Assembly (NCBI RefSeq): GCF_001591265.1
Contig: NZ_BCUL01000002.1
Coordinates: 124,001 to 188,000, forward strand
Length of the DNA stretch: 64,000 nt
Reading direction: 5' to 3'
Source of the DNA: Moraxella atlantae NBRC 14588
Lineage (GTDB): Bacteria; Pseudomonadota; Gammaproteobacteria; Pseudomonadales; Moraxellaceae
Positions 1-8,828 of the stretch are shown here, in pieces. Both the position numbers and the translations under genes were made by a program. Under the pieces are notes generated by a model, which searched no databases, had not been told where the DNA came from, and saw nothing but the letters and a program-made list of their open reading frames with translations. Position 1 is the stretch's first letter, and each line of letters begins with the position of its first letter.

Positions 1-1329
1 AAAGCCCAAGCCATAGATCATGCTGTTCATAAATGCAGTGCCAAACAGTGACAGCGCAAGTTTTGAGCCCAAAATTTTAATGGTTGCCATGATGCCAATC
101 AGCACACCGCCCAAGGCGGCTTTTTTGTACATCTTGCGATAGCCGCGTTTGTCGGTGCTGATATAATGTTCACCGACCTTACTGGCGTTGTCGGTGACTT
201 TGCGCGATAGCAGCGCGGTATTGGAGGCGAGCAGATAACGTACGCTGATTTGGCGATACGCGCCCTCATACAGCGTGTGCATCAGCTCAATGAGCGCACG
301 GCGTTCGGCGTTTGGGCGTTCAGACAGTAGCATGATCAGCAGCTCAAGCCGCTCAACGCTTTGCTCAAGGCGCACCATGCGGTTGGTACCGCGTACGGTC
401 ACCCCAGTTTTGTGGATGCGGCGGCGAATGTTTTGCACCAGACGCTCAATTTGCTCGACCAGTACCAAGATTTGACTGGGGTCGGCAGGGTGTTGTGGCA
501 AAGGCGCGTCATTTGCCGCCAGCACGCTTGTTTCATAAGCATTGGCAAATTCGCGCACCTCATAGGTCAGCTCAATAAACGCTTGTGGGTCATCGGCAGG
601 TTGCGGAAATGCTTCCATCATCTCGCGGTGTAGCCCCGTGCCGCTGATACGGTGAGCCAGTACAATGATCGCGCGCAAGATATTGGCGCGTAAGCTATTC
701 ATGATTGATTCTTGACCATCAGGCACATGCAGCAGCAAAGACAATCGCAGCCAGTTTTGCGTATCGACCAATTCAATCCACTGTCGGGTGGCACTGCTTG
801 AAAACAGCCGATAAAACACATACACCAAGTCTTTGTCATCGGGCGCAGGCGGCAGCAGGCGATAGCCAATCAAGCCATAAAATTCTGCAAAAAAACTGTT
901 ATCTGCTAAAATACCCATGTCAGTATACAAACTGACTTGGCGATAACGCGCAATCAGTGTCAGTAGGTACAGGCATAGCTTGTCGGCAAGCATGGGGTGG
1001 TCACGCAGTAGATCAATCAGCACGCCAATGTTAGCATTTGCTGCTTTGGGTGTGTGCGCACCGCGTTGTAGCAGTAAAATAAGCTGTTTAAATAAGTCAA
1101 TCGTTGGTGTAGCAGCTTGTTCGGCAATCTCGTTAAGCAGTGCTAGCACCTGTTGGCGAAACGGTGACATGACTTGCAGCCCCGCGTCGGCGGCGAGCGC
1201 ACGGTTTGGCGCGCTATGTGGACGGCTAGCGGATTTGATGTTGAGTGTAGGCGCAGCTTTGCCTTTGCCGCTATTGGGTTTGGGCGCGTCGGTCTTTGCT
1301 GCCTTGGGCTGTTCGGGTTTATTTTGCAA
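1..1329 (-). CDS. Gcr-type site-specific recombinase family membrane protein, 5' part
   Basis: Reading the minus strand from 1329 gives an open frame that runs off the left edge, so only the N-terminal ~443 residues are present. The first ~55 residues are low-complexity and basic (K, P, A, S). A long helical region follows, with NIRRRIHKTGVTVRGTNRM near the middle, and then STDKRGYRKMYKKAALGG leading into a hydrophobic segment ending MNSMIYGLGF. That last block is characteristic of the family named site-specific recombinase Gcr (Pfam SpecificRecomb). The family looks like a multi-spanning membrane protein and recombinase activity is poorly supported. A TTG at 1329 preceded by a GAGG is my preferred start; ATG at 1170 is in frame and possible. 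It is divergent from holB. Confidence 0.72.
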   Translation of the reverse strand, partial: MQNKPEQPKAAKTDAPKPNSGKGKAAPTLNIKSASRPHSAPNRALAADAGLQVMSPFRQQVLALLNEIAEQAATPTIDLFKQLILLLQRGAHTPKAANANIGVLIDLLRDHPMLADKLCLYLLTLIARYRQVSLYTDMGILADNSFFAEFYGLIGYRLLPPAPDDKDLVYVFYRLFSSSATRQWIELVDTQNWLRLSLLLHVPDGQESIMNSLRANILRAIIVLAHRISGTGLHREMMEAFPQPADDPQAFIELTYEVREFANAYETSVLAANDAPLPQHPADPSQILVLVEQIERLVQNIRRRIHKTGVTVRGTNRMVRLEQSVERLELLIMLLSERPNAERRALIELMHTLYEGAYRQISVRYLLASNTALLSRKVTDNASKVGEHYISTDKRGYRKMYKKAALGGVLIGIMATIKILGSKLALSLFGTAFMNSMIYGLGF

Positions 1330-1629
1330 TCGGCACCTCAATCCATTACCGTCACTATTTTGCCAAACTCTTATTGGCTATTTTTTTGTTAAAAACCGCT
1401 AGGAAAAATCGCCATATAGGCAAGTTTTGGCTATTCTAAAGGCTAGGCAAGGCGTTGTCATGCGTTTCTTACAAAATGGCAGGCAATTTTGCAACAATTT
1501 TTGCTAAGAGCGTGGCAGGCGTTTGGGTAACATCAGCCAGCTAAAAGAACTAAAATAAACGGGCAAAAAAGCTTATCCTTGCATTTGCCCTTATCCGCTA
1601 CACACCACAACCACACAGGATCATATTGC

Positions 1630-2808
1630 ATGAGCGCAGCCGATTTGCCGCTTACCTATGCTGTCTATCAGCCCGACCCCGTGCCCGATACGTTATATCG
1701 GCATTGGCTATTTGGTGAGCTGTACCCATGGCAAGTGACGGCGTGGGAGTATTTGACGGGTCAGTTTGGGCGTTTGCCGCACGCGATGTTGTTTGCAGGC
1801 GTGGCAGGCATTGGTAAACGCGCGTTGGTATATCGGTTTGTAGCGTGGGCGTTGTGCTACAATAAACCCGCTGACCCACACGCACCTGCTTGCGGACACT
1901 GCGACAGCTGCCAATGGCTAATCGCCCAAACCCATCCCAACCTGTACCGCGTGCCTGCAGCTGCCCAGCCCATCGACACCGCCGACCCAACCAGTACGAT
2001 CACCACAAACAAACGCCGCAGCAAAAAGATCGCTGAAAACACTGCAGCCACCCAGCCAAAAACTGACAAACCTGTTGATTTGACCATCAAAATTGACGAT
2101 ATTCGCGCAATGCAGCCGTTTGTGCAGCAATCTAGCGCAGGTAGGCGTTTTGTTGTCATTCATCACGCTGAGGGCATGACCCTTGCCGCTGCCAACAGCT
2201 TGCTAAAAACCCTCGAAGAGCCTGCCGCGCAGGTGCTGATTTGTGTGTTGTCTGACCAACCTGCCAAACTACTGCCGACGATTCGCTCACGCTTGCAGCG
2301 CGTTGCCATTCACTACATCAGCGCTGAGCAATCGCTGGCAACCATGCGCACACTAATCGCGCATTTGCCCGACACGCATCCGCTCAAAAATCGCCAAACC
2401 CAAGAGCTGGTGCAGCTCAACGCGCTATCAGGCCATGCACCATGGCAAGCACTGGCGATGCTAGATAGCGACTGGTATGACCAACGCCAAACGTGGATTA
2501 TTAGCTGGCAAGCCTTACGCAGCGGCAAGCGCAGTCCAATTCAAGCCAGTGACTACTGGCAAAAAACTTTGGCATTGGGCGATTTTTTGGCATTATCGCA
2601 GCTGCTACTCACTGAAATCGGCAACCAAATCAGCGGACTTGGCTTGCAGCAAGCAGATTTGCGTTGGGAGCGGCTACAACCTGTGCCAACGCTTGCCGCC
2701 ATTAACACGCTGCAAACCGTCATTCATGACATTTGGCAGGATAAACGGCAAAACATACAAGACAAATTGTGCTATGATAAGTTAATGATAGCGTTACAAC
2801 AGCATTAA
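1630..2808 (+). CDS. holB: DNA polymerase III subunit delta'
   Basis: Clamp-loader delta' subunit (392 aa), which helps load the beta clamp on primed DNA. Near the N-terminus is a P-loop-like stretch GVAGIGKR (about residues 57-64), followed by a zinc-type cysteine cluster (C88, C91, C94). The central SLLKTLEEPAAQVLICVLSD and LPTIRSRLQR blocks are typical of clamp-loader AAA+ subunits. The frame is open back to 1579, but the ATG at 1630 has an AGGA about 10 bases upstream and begins at the usual family position, so I use it. A Thr/Lys-rich insert (about residues 120-150) separates the zinc region from the next AAA+ block. pilZ follows after 130 bp, the usual holB-pilZ order in this family. 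Confidence 0.93.
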   Translation: MSAADLPLTYAVYQPDPVPDTLYRHWLFGELYPWQVTAWEYLTGQFGRLPHAMLFAGVAGIGKRALVYRFVAWALCYNKPADPHAPACGHCDSCQWLIAQTHPNLYRVPAAAQPIDTADPTSTITTNKRRSKKIAENTAATQPKTDKPVDLTIKIDDIRAMQPFVQQSSAGRRFVVIHHAEGMTLAAANSLLKTLEEPAAQVLICVLSDQPAKLLPTIRSRLQRVAIHYISAEQSLATMRTLIAHLPDTHPLKNRQTQELVQLNALSGHAPWQALAMLDSDWYDQRQTWIISWQALRSGKRSPIQASDYWQKTLALGDFLALSQLLLTEIGNQISGLGLQQADLRWERLQPVPTLAAINTLQTVIHDIWQDKRQNIQDKLCYDKLMIALQQH

Positions 2809-2937
2809 GTAAATTTTTAAACAGACTGTATACACGGCATGCGACCAACATGCAGCCATCGATCACCTAAACCAGCGATAATCATTCTTAGCCAATAACC
2901 ATCAATAGCCAAATTGACAACCCCAAGGAGTCGTGAC

Positions 2938-3285
2938 ATGGCAATGCCTACGCGTGGTGGGATTACCACGATCAACTACGACACGTTAGACAAACTATAT
3001 GCCAGCTATTTGCCATTTATCCAAAATGGCGCGATTTTTGTGCCCAGCAATCAACAGCAGCAACTCGGCGCACAGGTGTTTGTCGCCATCACATTGCCTG
3101 ACAGCAGCGAACGGCTACCACTCAACGGTAAAGTGGTGTGGATCACCCACCGCGCACAAGCCCAACGCCCTGCAGGTTACGCGCTGCAACTTGGCAAAGA
3201 TGAAGCGGGTATGCGAATTAAAAATGAAATCGAACGTCTGCTAGCAGGGCAGGTCAATGCCGCCAAACCGACGTTTACGCTGTAG
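2938..3285 (+). CDS. pilZ: PilZ domain type IV pilus assembly protein
   Basis: Small (115 aa) PilZ-domain protein of the kind needed for type IV pilus biogenesis and twitching. It contains the beta-barrel blocks GAIFVPSNQQ, LPLNGKVVWITHRAQ and GYALQLGKDEAGMRIKNEIERLL. The RxxxR and (D/N)xSxxG c-di-GMP-binding motifs are not visible, as expected for the PilZ founder group, which acts through protein partners such as PilB and FimX rather than by binding the nucleotide. The ATG at 2938 is preceded by AAGGAG, which decides it over the upstream in-frame ATG at 2914. It lies directly after holB. Confidence 0.9.
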   Translation: MAMPTRGGITTINYDTLDKLYASYLPFIQNGAIFVPSNQQQQLGAQVFVAITLPDSSERLPLNGKVVWITHRAQAQRPAGYALQLGKDEAGMRIKNEIERLLAGQVNAAKPTFTL

Positions 3286-3312
3286 TGCTGATCGACCAAG
3301 CAAATGTTATCC

Positions 3313-3335
3313 AAAGGCGCGCTCAGCGTCTTTTT
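3313..3335 (+). terminator. probable terminator after pilZ
   Basis: An AAAGGCGC stem pairs with GCGTCTTT (one G-T wobble) around a 5-base loop and runs into five T's, 28 bases after the pilZ stop. Confidence 0.5.
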
Positions 3336-3488
3336 ATTTGCTTTTATCCACAGATTTTTGTCGCAGTGCATTGTCCAAACACATGATAACGGTTATAATG
3401 TTGCACTATTTTTGGTTGGCATTTGTTGCAGTGAATTTGACAAGACCATGCCAAATCAAAATGTTTTGTAAAAATAAGAGGTTATCGC

Positions 3489-4253
3489 ATGTCACCAATA
3501 GGTGTGCCACAAAAGCTTCCTGTGATTGCTATTGATGGCGCAAGCGGTGCAGGCAAGGGCACGCTGACCAGTCGTTTAGCCGATGCATTAGGCTACACTA
3601 TGTTGGACTCAGGCGCGTTGTATCGCATTGTTGGCTTGAGCGCGGCGCAGGCAGGTTTGCTCAATGACACGCCGTTAGACGAGCAGGCGCTTGCGCGGCT
3701 GGCACGCAGCATTGATATCAAATTTTTGCCGCCACAAGCAGGCAGTGAGCACATCAGCGTGTGGGTTGATGGGCAGGATGTGAGCCGTGATATTCGTAGC
3801 GAGCAAGTCGGCGCGTATGCCTCACAGGTGGCGGTATTTGGTGAGGTACGCGCCGCATTGTTGGCACTGCAGCAGAACATGGCACTAGCAGGCGATAAAA
3901 ATTATCGCGGCGTGGTCGCTGATGGGCGTGATATGGGCACGGTGGTATTTCCTGATGCTGCCTTAAAGATTTTTTTGGTAGCAAGCCCACAGGCACGCGC
4001 CGAACGCCGTGTCAAGCAGCTACAGGCAGCAGGGCAGGAGGCGGATTTTGCCACAGTGCTTGAAAATCTGATTGCCCGTGATACGCGTGACAGTGCACGT
4101 GCCGTTGCCCCTGCCAAGCCTGCTGATGACGCAATCGTGCTTGACAGCTCAACGCTAGATGCCGATGCGGTGTTTGCCCACGTGTGGCAGTTATGCCTTG
4201 CGCGTGGATTGGCACCTGCTGATGCCAAACCCGATCACAGCCACCAGATTTAG
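3489..4253 (+). CDS. cmk: cytidylate kinase
   Basis: Phosphorylates CMP and dCMP with ATP in pyrimidine salvage and supply (254 aa). The P-loop GASGAGKGT is at residues 17-25, followed by LDSGALYR (NMP-binding) at about 38-45. VADGRDMGTVVFPDA and the ERRVKQL / RDTRDSARAVAP blocks are diagnostic of bacterial Cmk. A purine-rich AAGAGG precedes the ATG. It lies upstream of rpsA with a 200-bp gap, the classical cmk-rpsA arrangement. The protein is somewhat longer than E. coli Cmk because of a C-terminal tail. Confidence 0.95.
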   Translation: MSPIGVPQKLPVIAIDGASGAGKGTLTSRLADALGYTMLDSGALYRIVGLSAAQAGLLNDTPLDEQALARLARSIDIKFLPPQAGSEHISVWVDGQDVSRDIRSEQVGAYASQVAVFGEVRAALLALQQNMALAGDKNYRGVVADGRDMGTVVFPDAALKIFLVASPQARAERRVKQLQAAGQEADFATVLENLIARDTRDSARAVAPAKPADDAIVLDSSTLDADAVFAHVWQLCLARGLAPADAKPDHSHQI

Positions 4254-4353
4254 CCGATCAATATTTTTTTGCTAAATCAGTAGGATAGGCTTGATTTTTG
4301 GCAATTTGGGCTTATTTAAAGTTTCTTAAAGATTGTTTGTGTGCTAAATTTTC

Positions 4354-4400
4354 TGACCGTTTTACGCTGGCAAAACCAGCAATATCGCGTGACGCGGTCA
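4354..4400 (+). promoter_or_regulatory. structured leader upstream of rpsA
   Basis: TGACCG (4354-4359) pairs with CGGTCA (4395-4400), enclosing a perfect GCTGG-CAAAA-CCAGC hairpin (4366-4380). It lies 54 bases before the rpsA start. Leaders of rpsA are known to fold and mediate S1 autoregulation in enterobacteria; that this hairpin does the same is inference. Confidence 0.35.
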
Positions 4401-4453
4401 TCATCTGAACCGTACTGTGCTGGACAGGCTACGGCGAATCAAAGGTAAATTGT

Positions 4454-6133
4454 ATGATGGAATCATTTGCTGAACTGTTTGAAGCCAGCCAAGCTCAGAC
4501 CCCAACTGTTGAGCGCGGCGCGGTCATCAGCGGTGAAGTGGTAGCGATTGACAACGATTGGATCACGGTCGATACGGGTCTTAAATCTGAAGGTATCGTT
4601 GATCGTAGCGAATTTTTGAACGAAGATGGCGATCTTGAAGTTGCTGTCGGCGATCAAGTACAAGTGGTGGTCGATGCCGTTGATAACGGTATGGGTCAAA
4701 CCGTGTTGTCACGCGAAAAAGCCAAACGTGCTGAGACTTGGAACAAGCTAGAAGAACAGTTTAACAACGACGAAATCGTTACGGGCGTTATCTCTGGCAA
4801 AGTCAAAGGTGGCTTCACCGTTGATATCGGTTCAGTGCGTGCATTCCTGCCTGGTTCATTGGTAGATACCCGTCCTGTGCGTGATACCACCCACCTTGAA
4901 GGCAAACCACTTGAGTTTAAGGTCATCAAACTTGACCAAAAACGCAACAACGTGGTTGTTAGCCGCCGTGCGGTCATGGAAGCTGAAAACTCAGCAGAAC
5001 GCGAAGAATTGTTAAACAGCCTACACGAAGGTCAAGTTATTGACGGCGTGGTGAAAAACCTAACCGACTACGGTGCGTTTGTTGATTTGGGCGGCATTGA
5101 CGGCTTGCTACACATCACAGATATGGCATGGCGCCGTGTGAAGCACCCATCTGAAGTGGTCGAAGTGGGTCAAGAACTGAAAGTCAAAGTCTTGAAATTT
5201 GACCGTGAGCGCAACCGCGTAAGCCTAGGTCTAAAACAACTGGGCGAAGATCCATGGCATGACGTATTGAACAAGTATCCAAAAGGTACCAACGTCAAAG
5301 CGCGTGTAACCAACTTGACTGACTACGGCTGCTTTGCTGAAATCGCTGATGGCGTAGAAGGCTTGGTGCACGTATCAGAGATGGATCACACCAACAAAAA
5401 CATCCACCCATCAAAAGTGGTACAAGTAGGCGATGAGATCACCGTTCAAATCTTGGACATCGATGAAGAACGCCGCCGTATCAGCCTAGGTATCAAACAA
5501 ACCATGCCAAACCCATGGGAAGAGTTTGACAAAAACCACCAAAAAGGCGATCGCGTAAGCGGTGTGATTAAATCAATCACTGACTTTGGGATCTTCATCG
5601 GTCTTGAAGGCGGTATCGATGGCTTGGTGCACCTATCTGACCTATCATGGACAGAAAATGGTGAAGATGCCATCCGCAACTACAACAAAGGCGACACAGT
5701 CGACGCTGTTGTATTGGGTGTAGACGCAGAAGCCAACCGTATCAGTCTAGGTATCAAACAACTTAATAGCGATCCATTCAACGAGTATCTGCTGGCTCAT
5801 GACCGTGGTGCCATCGTTAAAGGTACGATCAGTGAAGTGGACGCCAAAGGCGCAAAAGTTCACTTGGCTGATGAAGTCGAAGGCTATGTCCGTGCATCAG
5901 ACATCCAACAAGAGCGTGTGGATGATGCCAGCACCGTGCTACAAGTGGGTCAAGAAATCGAAGCCAAAATCGTTGGCGTAGACCGCAAATCACGTAGCAT
6001 CAGCTTGTCAATGAAAGCCAAAGATGAAGCTGAACAACGTGACGCGATTAAAGCGTTGAGCGCGAATAACGCCGCCGAAGTTGCACCTCGTACCATCGGT
6101 GACTTGATTAAAGAGCAGCAAAACAACCAATAA
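4454..6133 (+). CDS. rpsA: 30S ribosomal protein S1
   Basis: Largest small-subunit protein (559 aa), which binds mRNA and delivers it to the ribosome for translation initiation. Six S1 (OB-fold) repeats are visible. The two N-terminal ones are divergent, and four regular ones contain [63 protein letters not shown] and a last, weaker copy. The LGLKQL / LGIKQ signature ends each repeat. Codon use is that of a highly expressed gene. A second ATG directly follows the first. A strong terminator follows, into whose T-tract the tnpB element is inserted. Confidence 0.98.
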   Translation: MMESFAELFEASQAQTPTVERGAVISGEVVAIDNDWITVDTGLKSEGIVDRSEFLNEDGDLEVAVGDQVQVVVDAVDNGMGQTVLSREKAKRAETWNKLEEQFNNDEIVTGVISGKVKGGFTVDIGSVRAFLPGSLVDTRPVRDTTHLEGKPLEFKVIKLDQKRNNVVVSRRAVMEAENSAEREELLNSLHEGQVIDGVVKNLTDYGAFVDLGGIDGLLHITDMAWRRVKHPSEVVEVGQELKVKVLKFDRERNRVSLGLKQLGEDPWHDVLNKYPKGTNVKARVTNLTDYGCFAEIADGVEGLVHVSEMDHTNKNIHPSKVVQVGDEITVQILDIDEERRRISLGIKQTMPNPWEEFDKNHQKGDRVSGVIKSITDFGIFIGLEGGIDGLVHLSDLSWTENGEDAIRNYNKGDTVDAVVLGVDAEANRISLGIKQLNSDPFNEYLLAHDRGAIVKGTISEVDAKGAKVHLADEVEGYVRASDIQQERVDDASTVLQVGQEIEAKIVGVDRKSRSISLSMKAKDEAEQRDAIKALSANNAAEVAPRTIGDLIKEQQNNQ

Positions 6134-6154
6134 TTGCTGTGAATTAGTCAAAAT

Positions 6155-6188
6155 AAAAAACCGTCCTTTTATAGGGGACGGTTTTTTT
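6155..6188 (+). terminator. rpsA terminator
   Basis: AAAAAACCGTCC pairs with GGACGGTTTTTT around a 9-base loop and ends in a T-run. The T-run merges with the left edge of the tnpB element. Confidence 0.9.
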
Positions 6189-7412
6189 ATCATCCGTTGC
6201 CGTAAAACCACCGACTTTAGGCGGTGGATATAAGGCAACTCCGAAACCATGCCTACACACAGAAACTTATTAAATATGTTAAACTAACCCCATGAAAACC
6301 CTCAAGCTACGCATAAAAGACAAACACACAGACCAACTAAACCGCCTAAGCGGTTCGGTCAATTTTGTGTGGAACTATGTCAATGACTTGAGTTACAAAT
6401 ACCTGCAAAAAACAGGCAAATTCTTTAGTGCCTATGACCTAAACGAATACACCAAAGGTAGCGGTGAACTGCTAGGCTTGCATTCTCAAACCATACAAGC
6501 CATTAACGAAACTCACGCCAAATCGCGACGCCAATTCAAAAAGGCTAAACTTAACTGGCGAACCAACAACCCAAAGGCAAAGCGTAAAAGCCTAGGTTGG
6601 ATTCCATTTAAGCAATCCGCAATCAAATTACTGGCTACCCATCAGACGGGTAAAAAAGGCTTAAAATCAACCTTACAGCTTAGTTTAGCCAAAGGACAGA
6701 AGCTCATCATCGACCTATGGGACAGCTACAATCTTGCCTTGTATGACCTCAATACGGTTGAAGTGGTGCAAGACAGCCGTAACCGTTGGTATGCGTGTAT
6801 CACCGTCAAAGAATACCCAAAACAGCAATGTGGTACAGGTAGTATCGGCATAGACTTAGGGCTTAAAGACAGTGCCACCACCTCAAACGGTGACAAACTC
6901 ACCATCAAACAGACGCTAAAATATGCTAAAGACTTAGCCCTTGCCCAACGAGCCAAAAACAAACAACGTGTCAAAGCGATTCATGCCAAAATCAAAAACA
7001 CACGCCAAGACCTCATCCACAAATTCACCACAGGGCTAGTCAAAGACAATGCCCTAATCGTGGTCGGTGATGTTAAAACCACCCAATTTAGCCGTAAAAA
7101 AGGCAAACTAGCCAAAAGCGTATATGACGCAGGTTGGTTTGAACTCAAACGCCAACTGACCTACAAATGCAAGCATGCAGGTTGCCGTTTTGAAATCGTA
7201 AATGAGAAATACACTACCCAAACTTGCTCGTGCTGTGGCGATATGTCCAGTAGTCCAAAAGGTAGAGCAGGTCTTGGAATAAGAGAATGGTCTTGTGCAA
7301 AGTGTGGCACATGGCATGATAGAGATATTAATGCTAGTAAGAACATTCTTGCGGTCGGGCTTGACCGTCTTGTAGAAGGAATCCCCTCACTTTAGGGAGG
7401 GGAGGAAGTCAA
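6185..7412 (+). mobile_element. IS200/IS605-type element carrying tnpB only
   Basis: About 1.2 kb with subterminal hairpins instead of terminal inverted repeats. The left hairpin is CCACCG/CGGTGG (6208-6227) and the right one CCCCTC/GAGGGG (7383-7402). Both have the same 8-base loop ACTTTAGG. The right end finishes in TCAA, the kind of 3' cleavage tetranucleotide known from IS608. The left flank TTTTATCAT is shared with the two short relatives at 34755 and 46357, so the target is probably TTAT-like. There is no tnpA (Y1 HUH transposase), so this copy would need one supplied in trans. It inserted into the rpsA terminator T-tract without destroying the stem. Confidence 0.85.
6292..7395 (+). CDS. 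tnpB: TnpB, RNA-guided endonuclease of an IS200/IS605-type element
   Basis: TnpB family (367 aa), RuvC-like nucleases guided by a transposon-encoded RNA and ancestral to Cas12. The N-terminal HTH-like block (NFVWNYVNDLSYKYLQKTG) leads to RuvC-I GIDLGLKD (D188). The RuvC-II position reads VVGDVKTTQF: G259 stands where most TnpB proteins have the catalytic Glu, while VNEKYTTQTCS carries E305, 46 residues later, where most members have VDPxYTSQ. The zinc ribbon is C312/C315 and C335/C338, and RuvC-III is HDRDIN (D345). The frame is intact and of normal length. The last codons lie inside the right-end hairpin, where the guide-RNA scaffold is normally encoded. Confidence 0.9.
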   Translation: MKTLKLRIKDKHTDQLNRLSGSVNFVWNYVNDLSYKYLQKTGKFFSAYDLNEYTKGSGELLGLHSQTIQAINETHAKSRRQFKKAKLNWRTNNPKAKRKSLGWIPFKQSAIKLLATHQTGKKGLKSTLQLSLAKGQKLIIDLWDSYNLALYDLNTVEVVQDSRNRWYACITVKEYPKQQCGTGSIGIDLGLKDSATTSNGDKLTIKQTLKYAKDLALAQRAKNKQRVKAIHAKIKNTRQDLIHKFTTGLVKDNALIVVGDVKTTQFSRKKGKLAKSVYDAGWFELKRQLTYKCKHAGCRFEIVNEKYTTQTCSCCGDMSSSPKGRAGLGIREWSCAKCGTWHDRDINASKNILAVGLDRLVEGIPSL

Positions 7413-7432
7413 GTCAGGTGTTTTTGATAACA
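7290..7432 (+). ncRNA. putative omega (re)RNA of the tnpB element
   Basis: In characterised IS200/IS605 elements the TnpB guide RNA overlaps the 3' end of tnpB, runs through the right-end hairpin and takes its guide from the DNA just past the element. The equivalent here is the tnpB 3' end, the CCCCTC hairpin and a guide beginning after TCAA at 7413. Position and extent are inferred from that model. Confidence 0.3.
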
Positions 7433-7467
7433 AGCTGTTACAGGTCAATCGCTGTTTAGCATAAACT

Positions 7468-8613
7468 TTACTTCACTTGATGCGACGCTACCGACATCAC
7501 CAGCCCAAATGCCGCCATCAGTGTGATAATGGCCGTACCACCATAGCTAATAAATGGCAACGGCACACCGACCACAGGCAAAATACCCGATACCATGCCA
7601 GCATTGACAAACACATAGACAAAAAATGCCAATGCCAGCGCACCTGCCAACAACCGTCCATAAGTCGAAGTGGTGTTATAAGCGATGTGCAGCGTGCGCG
7701 CCAAAATACAGGCATACAAAAACATCAGCAAGCACACACCGACCAATCCAAACTCTTCTGAAAATGCGGCAATAATAAAATCAGTATGCCCTTCAGGCAA
7801 AAAGTGCAAATGTGATTGGGTGCCTTCCAAATAGCCTTTGCCCGTCATGCCACCTGCACCAATCGCGGTTTTAGACTGCATGATGTTCCACCCTGCGCCA
7901 AGCGCGTCGGCCTCTGGGTCAAGCAGTGTCATCACACGTTTGCGCTGATAATCGTGTAGCAAAAACTCCCACGCCACCCACACCAACGGCACAAATAACG
8001 CCGCCGCCGTACCAATCATCCACCATGGTAAGCCCGCCAAAAATAGCACAAAAATACCGCTAGATGCCACCAAAATTGACGTGCCCAAATCGGGCTGCTC
8101 AGCGATTAACAGCACAGGAATACCAATCGCCACCAGTGTTATCAGCACGGTTGGTAGGCTAGGCGGCAGCTCACGGCGCGAAAGCAGCCACGCGCACAGC
8201 ATTGGCATGCCTAATTTCATAAACTCCGACGGCTGCACACTGCCAAAGCCTGGAATATCAATCCAGCGCTGCGCACCAAGGCGCACCTCACCAATCAGCT
8301 TGACCAACACCAACAGCACCAAGCCGCCCAAATAAAAAAATGGCGTAAAACTGCGGTACATACTGGGTGGTACCTGCGCCATCGCTAACATGACGACAAA
8401 GCCGATGATAAAGCTAATCAACTGACGCACCACCATGCTCATATCCTGCGTTGAGGCACTGTACAAAATCGCCATACCAAGCAGCGCGGTGACAAACAAC
8501 AGCATCAGTAGCCACGGATCAAGGTGCACGCGCTGCCATAGGGTCGGCTGCATATCCGTGCCCAAATGATGTGCTTGGCGCGAAAAACGAAACTGGTTGT
8601 ATGCCCTAGGCAT
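7468..8613 (-). CDS. rodA: rod shape-determining protein RodA (SEDS peptidoglycan polymerase)
   Basis: SEDS-family lipid II polymerase of the elongasome, an inner-membrane protein partnered with a class B PBP (PBP2). About ten membrane segments are visible, with family blocks VQPSEFMKLGMPM, AEQPDLGTSILV, GWNIMQSKTAIGAGGMTGKGYLEGTQ, LPEGHTDFIIAAFSEEFG and PLPFISYGGTA. The frame extends to a TTG at 8643. The ATG at 8613 gives a 381-aa product with a normal short cytoplasmic tail and is my choice; another ATG lies at 8553. The tnpB element ends 55 bp beyond its stop. Confidence 0.94.
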   Translation of the reverse strand: MPRAYNQFRFSRQAHHLGTDMQPTLWQRVHLDPWLLMLLFVTALLGMAILYSASTQDMSMVVRQLISFIIGFVVMLAMAQVPPSMYRSFTPFFYLGGLVLLVLVKLIGEVRLGAQRWIDIPGFGSVQPSEFMKLGMPMLCAWLLSRRELPPSLPTVLITLVAIGIPVLLIAEQPDLGTSILVASSGIFVLFLAGLPWWMIGTAAALFVPLVWVAWEFLLHDYQRKRVMTLLDPEADALGAGWNIMQSKTAIGAGGMTGKGYLEGTQSHLHFLPEGHTDFIIAAFSEEFGLVGVCLLMFLYACILARTLHIAYNTTSTYGRLLAGALALAFFVYVFVNAGMVSGILPVVGVPLPFISYGGTAIITLMAAFGLVMSVASHQVK

Positions 8614-8828
8614 GGCGGCGGTAGATCCTCGGCTGGGTGGCAAAAGTGGACTGTGATGAGTTATTTAAACCCTATACGCAACCACCAAAGCGTTGCGCGT
8701 ATCTCAGGGCGGTGATTATACTGCCATCGGAGGCATTTTTTCAGCCAATTTTATGGCTTTTGTGCGACGCAATGGGCAAAAATCCAGCGTGTGACAACCA
8801 CGTGCGCCAGATTCTTACATGCACTGGC

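Noticed and set aside
1-1402. Plus-strand frames of 66-140 aa at the left edge
   Set aside because: They are shadows of the minus-strand Gcr-type gene, which is continuous through the edge.
6292-7395. TnpB as a nuclease-dead regulator (TldR-like)
   Set aside because: D188, D345 and the zinc ribbon are intact, and an alternative Glu is present; loss of one usual Glu alone is not enough.
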